Of a DNA stretch of 64,000 bases, positions 1 through 11,971 are shown piece by piece (positions within the stretch are counted from its first letter, which is position 1; the number at the start of each line of letters is the position of its first letter). Both the position numbers and the translations under genes were made by a program. This DNA is from Parapristionchus giblindavisi (lineage: Eukaryota; Nematoda; Chromadorea; Rhabditida; Diplogasteridae). The notes under the pieces are model-generated. The model was not told the DNA's origin, ran no database searches, and saw nothing but the letters and a program-made list of their open reading frames with translations. Location: positions 682,001 to 746,000 of the forward strand of contig CALSFV010000038.1 of NCBI GenBank assembly GCA_943737045.1, written 5' to 3'.

Positions 1-689
1 AGTTGAACAACTACATTCACTGTCTCTTGTACCTAAAAATAATATAATTAAATTACAAAATCTGTAACTTTGTAATTCCTATTTTAAAATTTAAAAAAAT
101 ATGACAATGTCATCTTCGAGAGATGAAGAGTATGATATTATTATTGGAATTCACAGGTCGAAAAGTACGGTAAAAACTGCAAAGACTGTCGCATTTTGGA
201 TTTGTCTTTTGACAATCTGTAACATAGCTATTCGATCTATGTTGATATGACTATAAAAATGATACCTTGGCCAACCATTGTTCCTCAGGTTCAAGATCAT
301 CTTCAGTCATACGAGGTTTCTTATTAGCTGGACCATCAAATAGACCTGCTGCAGGGGCAGGTCCAGTGAGAACAGATGATGGAGGTGGAAGACGAACTGA
401 CGAATAGAATGGATAGAGGATAGAAGGGGAGGAGGGGGAAGATACCTGGAGGATTAGGAGCACGTTGAGGAATAGATGATGGAGGAGGCATTGAAGGTGG
501 AGGAGGTTGAGATGGAGGAGGAGCATCTATAATGTATACATTATATATCATGTTAATTTAATTTATCGTACATCACAGATGTTTCAGCAAGTGAAATACT
601 AATGAAATAATAAAACAAATGTTAGATCAATTCTCATCTAGATAAGACTTCAAATGGAATTAACTCTTTAGCATACAGTAGAATTGGAG

Positions 690-720
<31 letters not shown>

Positions 721-2999
721 AAAAATAATAATAATAATAAAAATATTATTAACATTGAGGATACCTCTTGTTCCACTACTAGTTCCCATATTTCCTCTTC
801 CATCATCTTCTCCCAATGTCTGTCCAATCTGTGTCTGTGTTGCTCCAGCCTCACCCACTCCGAAGATATCAGTACGACGTTTAGCGAATCTACAATTTAT
901 ATTATAAAAATATAAAAATATACATGAATGAAGTGAATAAATAAATTATAAAAATTATAACTAACTAATTATAATAATAATTATAAATAATATAAGTATA
1001 CCTTTCAAGATTCTTTCCAACATCACCTCCTTGTGCATATACAGGTTCTTCACTAGTCTTCTCAGCCATGAAACGTTCTCTGTCTTCTTTGTACTGAGAA
1101 TCCATTGTATTGTATCTGTAATCCATTCAATCATCAGAACCTTACTTCAAATCATTCGCTCTTCATCACAACCACCAAATCTATTACAAACTTCATAGAG
1201 ATAAACAATCATATTATTTAAATTGATATAAATTAATGGTGTAACATACTTGACGTGTTCCTCCAATTTATCAGATGGAATCCATTCACCAGTGAGAGGT
1301 GATACCAACCATTTCTCATTCGTCTTCTTAATTGGTTGAGCCTTTTTAGGATCAAAGTCTTTGATAACAAGATTTCCTTGTTTTGTAGGTGGAAGAGGAG
1401 CTGGTTGAGTTACTTCATGAGGTGCACGAGCTCCACTCTTCTACAAATTAATATGCTCATTCATTATAAGAACACAATCAATATTTCATTGATGAGTTTA
1501 AGTTTTTTTTCTCGATTAAGTCGCTCACCCCATCTCACACAATGTACAATAACAATTTATTTCATGATAATTCATCTTAATAATCGATAAGAGCAATATG
1601 TCTAGACATACCGTTCTAGTTTCTTCTTCAACAGGTTCAGGTTCAATTTCTTCATCAGAATTCTCCATATCCATATCTTCAGCCACAGCAGCATGAGCTG
1701 TCTCCTTTGCTCTTTCTGCTTCTCTCGCCTCCAATAGAACACGTGCTCCTACGTCCTTTGGTGTACACAATCCAGGTAGACTTGCTCAAAATTAACACAT
1801 TTAACAACACGATGAAGCACAAATATTACTACTGCAAATTTACATTTCAAGATTTATATTTAATGTACATGTAATATTATAGCTGTATATCTTCATATAT
1901 CCAATTACATTAATATAAATAAATCAATAAATGATATAACTAACCAATATCTCCAGGTTGGAAGTCAACAGTTTGTACAACAACAAAGTCATGCCAATCA
2001 ATTTGTGCATAAGCAACACGTTCTTTCTCAGCTTCAGCAGCTTCTTTCTCTTTTAATCCTTTCTGATGTTTTTCCCATGCAACACGATATCTGATATCAT
2101 CTAATAACTTTCCTCTATTCAATCTTTCTTCTTCAAGATCTGTTACGATACTCTTCGCTGGAATCGCTACCTACAACATGCAACACATTAGGAACAATAA
2201 AGAAATAGGGCAATTACCTTAGTGTATTGCTCGACCAATTTAGTGAAATAAGCAAAGTTAGAATGTTGAGGTTTGAGGAAATCGAATTGGAAGTTTCTCA
2301 TTTCTCGATTCATTAATTGAGTGAGGAATGGACGACCGTTACGAGCGACAAACATTGCAGTCAGTTTGATAAGATCACTATAATCAAACCCTGATTGATA
2401 TATTCAATAAATCAATATAATAACATACAGATCGAAAGCATTGATAGTACTTGGATCAGCAGAGAATTCATAAAGAGGAGGTGGCTTAGATGGGATGAAT
2501 CTAGAATACAAATAGTAATAAATGAATAAAGATGTATGAACATACTCGCTCTTCTTGATAGCTTCCTTAACAGCTTGAGGAAGAGCTGTTCGAGGAGCTA
2601 CTTCCACTGTACGACCTCCACCTTCTTGAAGCTCTTTTACCTAAATAACTTTATTATAAATAACGAATAAAATAGAAGTATGAACTTTATGTTTGTAGTA
2701 AGCATTGTATGGATCAGTTGGAAGAAGGAAATTGAATCGTGCATTCGATGATTCTTTCTCACGAATTTTGTTCTCGAAATCTACACCATTTCTAGCCACG
2801 AAATTTGCAGTCTTGTCAACAATTGCTGTAAAGATAAATGAATAAGAACACATGCGAGACGGTAAGCGTTGATGGAATACTTACTGCGAATCTCAGGAGG
2901 AGGATAAATAAGACCTATGATCTGCTTTCCACTGAGTGATGGTTCATTGTTCATAGAATCTTCCTCTCTCCCAGTCACTTGAGCGGCCGTGGGAGGCAT
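1..2999 (-). CDS. sf3a1: Splicing factor 3A subunit 1 (SF3A1 / PRP-21), C-terminus off window
   Basis: Subunit of the SF3a complex of the U2 snRNP, acting in branch-site recognition in the nucleus. The start (MPPTAAQVTG) is at 2999. The first SURP module lies at about 2700-2850 (NFVARNG, FNFLLPTDPYNAYYKHK) and the second at about 2215-2400 (MFVARNGRPF). The central SF3A1 region follows (1940-2160, RYRVAWEKHQKG). Next come an acidic linker (1620-1770) and the conserved stretch around WLVSPLTGEWIP (1240-1440). A proline-rich segment (430-530) precedes a KKPR basic patch near 310. The last visible exon starts near 36 and runs off the left edge, so the expected C-terminal ubiquitin-like domain is missing only because of the window limit. 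Introns contain an ATT microsatellite (about 690-750) and a MITE copy (152-241). The gene is head to head with the MYST gene. Identification is from SURP motifs and colinearity with SF3A1; high confidence. Confidence 0.92.
152..241. mobile_element. hAT-like MITE family A, copy 1 (90 bp, degraded)
   Basis: Begins CACAGGTCGAAAAGTACGG and ends in AGCTATTCGATCTATG, the same inverted termini as the better copies at 6538 and 39134. The centre keeps one GCATTTTG unit. Flanks resemble each other only partly, so the target duplication has decayed. Lies in an SF3A1 intron. Confidence 0.7.
690..750. repeat. (ATA/AAT)n microsatellite
   Basis: A run of AAT/ATA triplets with occasional interruptions inside an SF3A1 intron. 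It gives rise to long Ile/Leu-rich open frames on the minus strand that are not coding. Confidence 0.9.
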
Positions 3000-3596
3000 C
3001 TATAATCTATCACTATTTTTCAAACATAAAAACGGTGGAAAGAGTGTAATGAAAATACAGACATCCATCCAACGTTGCATATTGTTTCCACTCGAGGACA
3101 GTGGGAACATTATGTAACGATGGACAAGGAGAGGTCATATACAAAGTAAGCAAGATCATGAATAACATTTTACAACAGTTACATGTAAGTTTGCAAGCAA
3201 TCTTGGCATCAATTACAATTGACAAAAATAATTCGAAATTTCAAGCGGTCAGGTTGAGATTATATTTCTTACAGTAAGATTTTTGAAAATTATTATGAAC
3301 TAACTTTTCTTCAGAATGAAGATGTTGTAGACCGTTGTTATTATGTGAAATTCGACTTTAACACTAACTATTCATATTATGATCATATGTATTTTAAAAC
3401 AAATTACAGACCAACATGTTTAAGATTATTTTATGATATTTTCAAATATTCGATAACAGCCGTAGCCGGCTTCTAGGCACGATGAAATTTCCTGATTGCT
3501 GGCTAGTCAAGTACGGCTACCATTCCTTGCTGTTGTTTTTTTAAGTTTCGTTGTGTTTATTGCCGTTCTTGTTAGGGTTTAGCGTAGGTTCTAATA
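3000..3596. promoter_or_regulatory. Divergent intergenic region between SF3A1 and the MYST gene
   Basis: About 600 bp between two head-to-head starts, so it should hold both promoters. No TATA box or named factor site can be asserted. A short inverted match (GCCGTAGCC near 3460 against GTACGGCTAC near 3510) is the only local structure seen. Confidence 0.4.
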
Positions 3597-6500
3597 ATGA
3601 GTTCATCGATTCTTTGTGATGAAGAGCGTAAATTGGCGTGGAAAAATAAATTAAAATTTGGAGCTAATGAACGATTTCGGTACGTTTGAGTCAATGACTC
3701 GTGACAGGGCTTGGTATTATATCTTTCTTTGATGCTCATCTCTATGCCAACAATGCTATGATTTGTGTTCTTTCAGTGTCCGGCAAATGGCACCTCCGAA
3801 AAAGAATATCGTTAAAACAGAGGTGGGTTTGTTTGCTCTCAATCCGGCCAGATATCTGGGCTTGCAACGTAGTGCCCTTTGTTCAAGTTTCTGATTTAGA
3901 CATTGTTTTACCTTAACCATATCTTCTTTTAAGGAAGAAGATAGCAGAAGAGAATTGGATGGACCATCTTCAACTGCAATGAGCAATCAAAAGTTTGTGA
4001 CATTTTAAAATTATACAGCTGTATCTGAAACACTTTCAGGCATGAATCTCCAAGGAAGACAGGAAGAGGGAGGGGTGGTCAGTCAAGATATTCACGACGT
4101 CCTACAACTCCTAAGAGTGAAGTCGTCACAAGAGGACAAAATTCCATGTCCAATGATAAAAATGAAATATCTGTAACTCCAAGTAGTGGAGGACGAAGAC
4201 AATCATTAAATAAGACTATTTCTCCGATGAAAGTTGTATCACCCACTAAGAATAATTCACCTAAGAAAAGAGGACGTTCGAATTCACCCACAAAGATTGT
4301 TGCCTCTAAAAGAGGAAGGATTGCATCTCCTACTAAGACAACTCCTTCATCTACATCTAAGACTGGATCACGTTTTAGTCGTTCTCCTATCAAGTCAATT
4401 ACTCCAAAGACAAACCAATCTCCTATAAAGAAGACTACACCCAAGAATATTCGATCTCCATCCAATACAGTTTCATCTCATTCAATTGTCAAGAAGATCG
4501 TAAAGAAAGCGACAGCTTCAGTTGCTAAGAAGAATCCGTTAGTGCATTTTCATTGTATAATTAAACGAATAATACTTTAAGTGGGAACAAACCCCCAATT
4601 GTGGATGAAGTACCGCCTGTCGGTGATGTCCCGAAGAGGAAACCGTTAGTTTCATTTGAAATTTGATATCAATTACTTTCATTTTCATCATCCTAATCTA
4701 TATCATTTTTATGATTTTTAAAATCATTTATTCATTAATATTATTTCAGAGGCCGACCACCTGGAGCACCGAATAAAACAAAGTTGGTGGGCGCCAAACA
4801 AATTGTGAGAAAATATGGAGGAAGAAGAGAAGTTACTCCAGTGGCCATGAGTGATGAATCTATCAAGGTGATATTGATCCTTTCAATATAATTGAATGAA
4901 TCGATGTGATATTTATAGACACCGGGGAGGAAGATAAGTAAAGATGAAGAAGGTCCATCGCATATGAAGACCCGATTGATTGCTAGAAACACGTATGTAT
5001 CACTATATTGTATACATTTGTGGGTTATGAATAATGATTTTAGTGAAAAGGAAGAAGCAGCAAATATGTGTATTCTATGTAGATCAATGGATGGACCTCT
5101 ATTCCAATGTGCTGAATGTAATGTTAATTGTAAGTCAATTATCTATCATTTTTGTTCAAATCACAGTTTTTAAACTGTAAACTGACTCGTAATTGTTATA
5201 AACTAACATTATTTCGCTAAAAAAATGCTTTTTTTTTTGCCGAAATCTGCAAAAGTGACCCGGTTTTTTAACCCAACCCATTTATAAATTCACCCGCTCC
5301 CACAACGCGTTTGCTCGATAATGTATGTTATGATCTCATATGAATCAATCAATAATTGTTAAGATCATCTTCGTAAGTGTATGAGATATAGTGATGAAGT
5401 AGCATCATTCATTGAGAGTGGAAAGAGGAATAGATGGTTATGTGCACGATGTGTTAGCTGTCATATATGTAGTATGTCTATTTTCAATTATACATCCATA
5501 ATTATTATTCTATAACGAGAAAAAAGTTTATGTTTATAGATGAATTCATCTGCGATCCATCAAATGTGGAATGTTGTGTGTGTGCTCTATCATTCCATGG
5601 TAAATGTGCTGATAAAGGAGGAAAGATTGTAAGTATACTGTAGCTTATTGAGTTATTGATTGATGTTGTAGAGAGAAGACGATCGATATTATTGTACGGA
5701 ATGTTCTAATCATACTGTAATTGATGAGATGGATGTAGTGAAGGAAATCGATACGCGAGAGAAGATGAATAATACATGGAAAAGAGGAAGAAAGAGTAAA
5801 GTAAGTGAATTATTAATATCGATAGATCAATCAATATAATTTTTATAGGTACTTGAATTGAAGAAGGAACAATTTATTGATGAATCGAATCACTTGATTA
5901 CTAAGAGAGATTTATTATTCAATGGACTTGTAGAAATCAATAAGAGACAACAAGGGTATACACTCTATTCCTATTCATTTATTATATTTATATCTATATA
6001 TTATAGTATGATGAGTCCTCCTCATTCTCCTCATTCATTTGATCCATCGTCTCCACAAATATCACCTGTTAAGACTGATAAGATCGCACTTCAGGTTACC
6101 TAAATACTATACTTTTATCTATTTTTGTTCTTGCTAGAATAATTTAGCTTCTTGCCATGATTCATTTGTGAATGATTTCTATTTTCAGACTGATATCAAT
6201 CTGTTTGAAGCAGCTAAAGCAGCGCTTGCTGAAGAGAAACGAAAGGTATTAATAAATTCATTTATTTATTTGTTTATTGTCTGCTTGATTTGTTAGATTA
6301 TGCGTCGTTAATTTTGCCTGACAGACCTACGCCGTCACATAAATTAGGCTCCAATAACCTACAGTAACTTTTATCATGGTTCTATTATCGATTAAGGTTT
6401 TCCACTTGGGACTCAACATACTCCAAAAATTTACGCAGAATTCCCCCTGTAAAATTAACCTTCTTTACAATTTTTCGTTGGGATGCCCCCCCCCCCCCCC

Positions 6501-8509
6501 CCTATAGAATCAAGCTCCATGTACCCCGCCCATGTATCATAGGTCGAAAAGTATGTTACAAAGCACCAAGCCTGACCGCATTTTGAGCCAAAATTTCCCA
6601 AAAAATCGAAAAACCTGACCGCATTTTGAGCCAAAATTTCACAAAAATCGAAAAACCTGACCGCATTTTGAGCCAAATTTGCCAAAAATCGAAAAACCAG
6701 ACCGCATTTTGAAAACCGATAACCTAGCTATTCGAACTATGCCATGTATGATTATAATTAAATATGTTTTAGAAGAGTCGTCATCTAGTCTTTGATGATC
6801 CATCATCATCTCCGACTAAATGGATATATATTGGTAGTCGTAAGGATAAAATGAAGTCTCTATATCAATCTCCATATCATCAATCAATCATTGATGTTAG
6901 TCTATATTATCATATTTGATCTTATCTATCTATATCTATAGGCTCCAATGTATATATCTGTCCATATTGTCTTCGTCCTAACACAGATGCTGATACATTC
7001 CGTATTCATCAAGTACGTTATTATTTATTTATTTATTTATTTATTCCATCAAATATATATTCATATTATGATCTATAATCATCCCAATCAACCAATATAT
7101 TGATTATAGAATGAATGTGCATGGGCGTGTCCTCCTGGTAATGAGATCTATCGAGATAATCATCAGAAGATTTCGTTCTTTGAAGTTGATGGAGAATTTG
7201 AACCGGTAATAAAATATTTGTACTTGAATACTTTATCTATTTATTTATTTTATTACCATCAAATATAATGAATGACCAGGAGTGAGAGGCATAAGTGTAA
7301 AAAGTGGTAGATGGATTAATATATATATATATATATTGTTAATATATATTATGTATAATGTTGATTGATTAATATTCGTCTTCTAGAACTATTGTCGTCG
7401 TGTTTGTCTATTGGGTAAACTCTTCATTGGATCAAAGACATTAGTTGATGAAGTGGATACATTCCTCTTCTATATTCTATTGGAACATACATCTGATGGA
7501 TTGGAGTTTGTTGGATATTTCTCCAAGGTTTATATTACTCTTTACATATCTTTCCTTCTGTCACTACTGCAATGTTTTGATATTTCATAGAAATTGAAGA
7601 ACTATCTAGTCGTTAGTTCTTGGAATTGGTGTTTAGTGGGAGAGGAAATGCATCTTACATGTTTATCCATTTACAGGAAAAGAATCCATCAAAGAATAAT
7701 AATTTGAGTTGTTTACTTACTCTTCCAAATGCAATGAAGAAAGGATATGGTAGACTACTTATTGATCTGAGTTAGTATAATCATATATCTATATCTATTC
7801 CTATCTATCTATTTGTCTATATAGGTTATGAACTCTCTCGTATTGAACGAAAGGTTGGATCACCAGAACATCCCCTATCTGATCTTGGTCTATTTGCATA
7901 TAGAGGATATTGGAGATCAGCTATTATATGCTATCTGAGGTATAACATATCGTACATTTTCGGTGCCCTTTCAGGATTGTTTGATATAGTGGGTATATTT
8001 TTAAATTATGGGTGGTCGTTTTAGAAAAATCGTTATTTTTCTCTTAAATTGTAATATTTTGCATAAAAATGAGCCTCATATAGTGGGTCTGTCCTCACAT
8101 TGTAAGGGTGTGAAAATATATGTACCATATTCATTCATTGATTCATACATGTGTTCTATTGTATTGTAGATCTCTCCGTGGATCTTCTTCAATTTCTCTC
8201 AAACAAATCTCCTTATCAACTAGAATTACTCAACAAGATGTTATTAATCAACTGCTAAGAGATCATTTACTTCTACAGAAGAATGGTCAACTTCTTATTA
8301 ATATCGAGGTTTATTATCTATTCATTCATTTGATATTCATATCATAAATAATTAAATATCATAATGATAATCTGTTTCAGCAACGAGCTCTGTGTATGCC
8401 TCTATCATTGATTCGTAGAAAGACAATCGATCATTCCAAATTGAAATGGTTACCATCGACAGATGATTATCTTAATTTAGATGAAGATAAAGTTAACTAT
8501 TATATCTAA
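3597..8509 (+). CDS. MYST-family histone acetyltransferase with PHD fingers (MOZ/MORF-KAT6 type)
   Basis: Acetylates histone lysines using acetyl-CoA; nuclear. The N-terminal third (exons to about 4550) is basic and low-complexity, with many S/T-P-x-K motifs (SPTK, SPKK, SPIK) and an AT-hook-like patch, KRKPRPPGAP, across an exon junction (about 4640-4770). A double PHD region follows (about 5060-5720: CILC, CAEC, HHLRKC, CARC, CHIC, FHGKCA, CTEC). The MYST domain spans about 6780-8500. It has the C2HC zinc finger (CPYC...H...C at 6955-7120), the PPGNEIYR motif, KLFIGSKTL, the acetyl-CoA loop [13 protein letters not shown] and the catalytic-glutamate context [11 protein letters not shown]. 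The stop follows [12 protein letters not shown] plus MYST order fits KAT6 (C. elegans LSY-12 type) rather than Tip60 or MOF. The first ATG is inferred. Two introns carry MITEs (6538-6741 and 7951-8122). Confidence 0.9.
6486..6502. repeat. Poly-C tract (17 C)
   Basis: Uninterrupted run of 17 cytosines in an AT-rich intron of the MYST gene, just left of a MITE. Length is likely variable between individuals or sequencing runs. Confidence 0.9.
6538..6741. mobile_element. hAT-like MITE family A, copy 2, with 8-bp target duplication
   Basis: Starts CATAGGTCGAAAAGTATG and ends CTAGCTATTCGAACTATG. Flanked on both sides by CCATGTAT (6530-6537 and 6742-6749), an exact 8-bp duplication. The interior is three and a half tandem units of about 40 bp containing CTGACCGCATTTTGAGCC. 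No coding capacity, so non-autonomous. Confidence 0.85.
7951..8122. mobile_element. hAT-like MITE family B, copy 1
   Basis: Starts CGTACATTTTCGG and ends GAAAATATATG. Flanks are TAACATAT (7943-7950) and TACCATAT (8123-8130), seven of eight matching. The interior shares ATAGTGGGT and AAAAATCGTTATTTTTC with the copies at 12240, 38539 and 39010. Lies in a MYST-gene intron. Confidence 0.8.
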
Positions 8510-8976
8510 TTTCTCTCATTTGTTTCTATTCGTTGACCATTTTCGTATATATCTATGCATGACTCATTCATTCATTCTCTCTTGTATTCAACTACTACTC
8601 GTTTCGGTTCTTCTTTAATATGATATGATCTCCTTGTATATTCTTTCATTTATCATTAAATGTTAATAATGCTGATAATCATTCTTTACATCTGTAATAT
8701 ATAGAATAAATTGTTATTATAATTGTACGGTGGTGGCTGATTCAGTTGTTGTATGCGTTATCTATCGCAATGAATAGATATCTGAATAATTGAGTATATC
8801 ATTTATATCTAAGTTGTTGTTTCTCTCTCCATATACTCCCCCCTTCCATCTACCATCTGTTACTATATTCCTCTATTCATTCATACATGAATGCTCATGT
8901 GAACACATCTCCCCTCCCTTCCCCTCCTCCTCCCCTCCCCTCCTCCTCTCCTCTTCATCTCATCTCATCCATTTAG
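8510..8976. other. Intergenic: 3' flank of the MYST gene and 5' flank of the F-box gene
   Basis: AT-rich at first, then a strong pyrimidine tract (about 8920-8960, repeats of CCCCTCCTC) just before the next ATG. No gene seen. The C/T tract could serve a 3' splice acceptor for a trans-spliced leader, but no leader can be shown from genomic sequence. Confidence 0.4.
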
Positions 8977-10894
8977 ATGTCTTCATCATCATCATCTCTT
9001 CTCAATCATCTACCACCTGAGATACTTCTGTATATCTTCTCTTATCTACCAGCACATGAATGTGTCTCATCTGTCTCCATTGTATGTAAACTATTCAATC
9101 GATTACTCAAAGAGAAGACATGGTGGAAGGCAAGGAAGAAGGTATCAATACTTCTAATCATATGAGATTATGTATAGATAGTATATTGTAGAGTATTGGA
9201 ATAGTATTAGATCGAAGAGAAGAGGAGAAAGAATCATTCTCATTAGAGAAGATTATATGTAGAGGAGAAATTGAATCTGCACGATGGAGTTTATTACCGA
9301 AACAGAAAATGTATGTCTATGATCTTTGATCTTTGATCTTTAAATCAATTCATCTTAAGGTATTCAATGACTGCTCATTTTGGTACAGTCAATGCAGTTA
9401 GACTCTATTCGGATGTCAATGGAGGCAAAAGGTATAATTCAAGTGATGTATTGATTGATTGATTGATTATCGATTGATTACTGTAGATGTATCTCAGCTG
9501 GAAGGGATCGTACTATTCGATTATGGGATATTGATCGATTGATGGCTGATAATGGAGGGCCTCCTCTTGTAATATTTACTTTATTTGCAATATTCTTTCA
9601 TGTTGTATTATTATTATTACTAAAGTATTTATATATTCTTTCAGCCATCATGTTCATCTTCTCATTGTTCATCTATTCATAAAAGTGATGAGATAGATGA
9701 CACAGATGATATGATTATTCATCTTTCATCTACTGATCTTCTCAATAAGAGTGATAGAAAAGAATTACTATATTCTGTTGATTTAGCTCATGCAGTATGT
9801 CAATACTCTTATCTATCAATGTATCTGTAATACTCATGACTCCTTGATATAGGGATGGATCTGGCAAGTAACTCGACCTAACTCTTCTCGTATATGTTAC
9901 ACTAGTGGATGGGATTGTATTGTCAAACGATGGAATATTACACCTTCATGTCTGAGGGTACGGTAAATTACCAATCGTTCTCTGGTATACGGTAGTTATC
10001 GTTCCAGGAATCTGGTAGACTCAATCTATCATCTGCTGTAGTTGGTTTAGATTGGATCGATGGAAGCGAGTAAGTACCGTATTCCTTTTATCACATATAT
10101 TGATTGATTATAGGAATGAATTGGTTTGTTCAACATTCCTTCGTCGTGTTTGTTTAATCGATGTGAGAGATAGTGAGATGAAATCGATCGCTGAACATAA
10201 TGAACATCGTAATGCTGTTATTGGTGTTGCTAGTAAGGTAAAGAGCATCATATCATATTATATTAATAATATATGTATGTTTAGGGTGATTATGTATGTT
10301 CATGGGGTGAAGATCGATTGATTGTAATGTGTGATAAGAGGAAGATGGATACTCCTATTGCACAGACAAAGTAACATTCATTTACTCCATTCATCTATAC
10401 ATAATGAACTAATGGTATTATAGATTACCTCGTTCATATGTATCACAACTAAGTATTGGTCCTACTTCAATAACAGCTGGTTCAGCCAAAGGAGAATGCT
10501 TCTATCTTGATCCTGTTTCACTTGAGGTATACTGTATATATGTGGATTGATTGATAGATGATATTATTGATTAAGTCATGGGGTTCATTCGTTGCCAATC
10601 CAAAAGCTGAAGCAGTACGAGGAATAGTAAACACTGGATACTCCATTGTAACTCTGTCCAAACTTGGAAAGATTAATGTGAGTCTTCATCATATCTATTC
10701 TATGATAGTTTATGAATGTATTATAGGCCTTTTCATATGGTTTGAATCCTCAACCATTGATGACTTCTCATGATTTCGCCGTTGAACCATCACGAATGGA
10801 TCATATCAATGGAGATATTATTGTAGCTGTTGGAGATGGAAGATTAGTATTCTGGCCTAAACCAAATAAAGGAGAAATTCAATCATTACAATGA
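8977..10894 (+). CDS. F-box/WD40-repeat protein (FBXW9-like)
   Basis: Probable substrate receptor of an SCF ubiquitin ligase. The F-box is at residues 8-50 (LNHLPPEILLYIFSYLPAHE...VCKLFNRLL). WD40 units follow: TAHFGTVNAVRL...SAGRDRTIRLWDI (9370-9540), WQVTRP...TSGWDCIVKRWNI (9855-9945), then LVCSTFLRRVCLIDVRD, VCSWGEDRLIVMCDKRK and later weaker blades ending DGRLVFWPK. An acidic Ser/Asp-rich insert separates the first two units (9650-9790). The stop follows GEIQSLQ. F-box first and WD blades after fits the FBXW class. FBXW9 is the closest recognisable member, but this is from motif layout only. It sits 468 bp downstream of the MYST gene on the same strand. Confidence 0.75.
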
Positions 10895-11971
10895 ATAATG
10901 TATATTTCTTCTCTGAATAGTATTCATCCATTAGTTTATTCTTTGATATATTTGATACTCAATATATTCCATTAGCATAATATGTCTTTCCCCCATTTGA
11001 TCATTTTGATACTCAATCAATAATGGATTGTATCCATACTGTACATTTCGTGTAGTCATACAGATCGATAGATTGTGATAGACGTCTAATTTAATAGTAC
11101 TAATTATTCAATTGTATATTTCTTCTTCGATAAACAATAAGAATAATATAGAGGATTTCATATGAAATGGTTTATAAAGTGGTTGAGAACTCGTATGAGT
11201 GAATACCTTTCTCAGGTGTTTGAATCCTTGCATGATCCCAGTAAAATTCGTGCAATTAGTGGCATGATCATGCAGGTAATATACTCGAATCATGCATGGA
11301 TTATCCTTGATCATGCATGGATTCTGTCATTCCATGCATGATCACGGAAAATTCGTGCATGATCACGGAAGATCCATGCATGATCACGATCGATGGATAT
11401 TCCATGCAAGATCATGCATGGAATGTCGAATCATGCATGATTTTACTTGTATTCGTGATCATGCAAGGATTTCAACACCAGAGTTTGATATTGAGAGCGG
11501 AACACAGCGTTCTCATGACTTTCAAAGCAAGAACGACCGCTCAACATACAAACTCTCTCGAATACAATGGTCTCTCCTTTGTCTTGCTTTCGAAGAAAAA
11601 TGGCTTGGACCAGAATACTGTGGGAAGTAGATGAAAGCAGTAAAAAGTAGTTCTCAAAGTGCTGTATCCGTGTCTCAAATCCGGCTATTAGGACAGTTAT
11701 TGTCATTGCGACCACAGTAATTCCACTACACAATAATTCTTGATTTTGAATTTTTTTATTCTACAAATTCGAAAAGTCTATTTGTATGCTTTCTTTTATT
11801 TTGTTTTCTTTATACACGCGTTCATACTGATCATGAGTACAATTGATATGATGTAGACAGATGTATACGACGCCGTATACTTGTATTATCTTTATGTTGT
11901 TTCGAATTTGTATTTCGCTTGATGATGATTGATCTCGTAACGTTACAGATCCAAATTAAATTTTATTTAGG
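10895..11971. other. Intergenic region holding the ATGCAT minisatellite
   Basis: No supported gene. Overlapping open frames between 11290 and 11640 on both strands come from the palindromic repeat at 11222-11470. The stretch 11480-11720 is less AT-rich than its surroundings and unrecognised. Confidence 0.5.
11222..11470. repeat. Palindromic ATGCAT/GATC minisatellite
   Basis: About ten irregularly spaced copies of GATCATGCATG-type words (for example CCATGCATGATCACGG, AATCATGCATGATT), in both orientations because ATGCAT and GATC are self-complementary. Spacing is roughly 18-30 bp and units diverge, so this is a degenerate array rather than a clean satellite. Confidence 0.85.

Noticed and set aside
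11292..11733. Overlapping 96-112-residue open frames on both strands
   Set aside because: They come from the ATGCAT palindromic array and adjoining non-coding DNA; His/Met-rich, no splice context.
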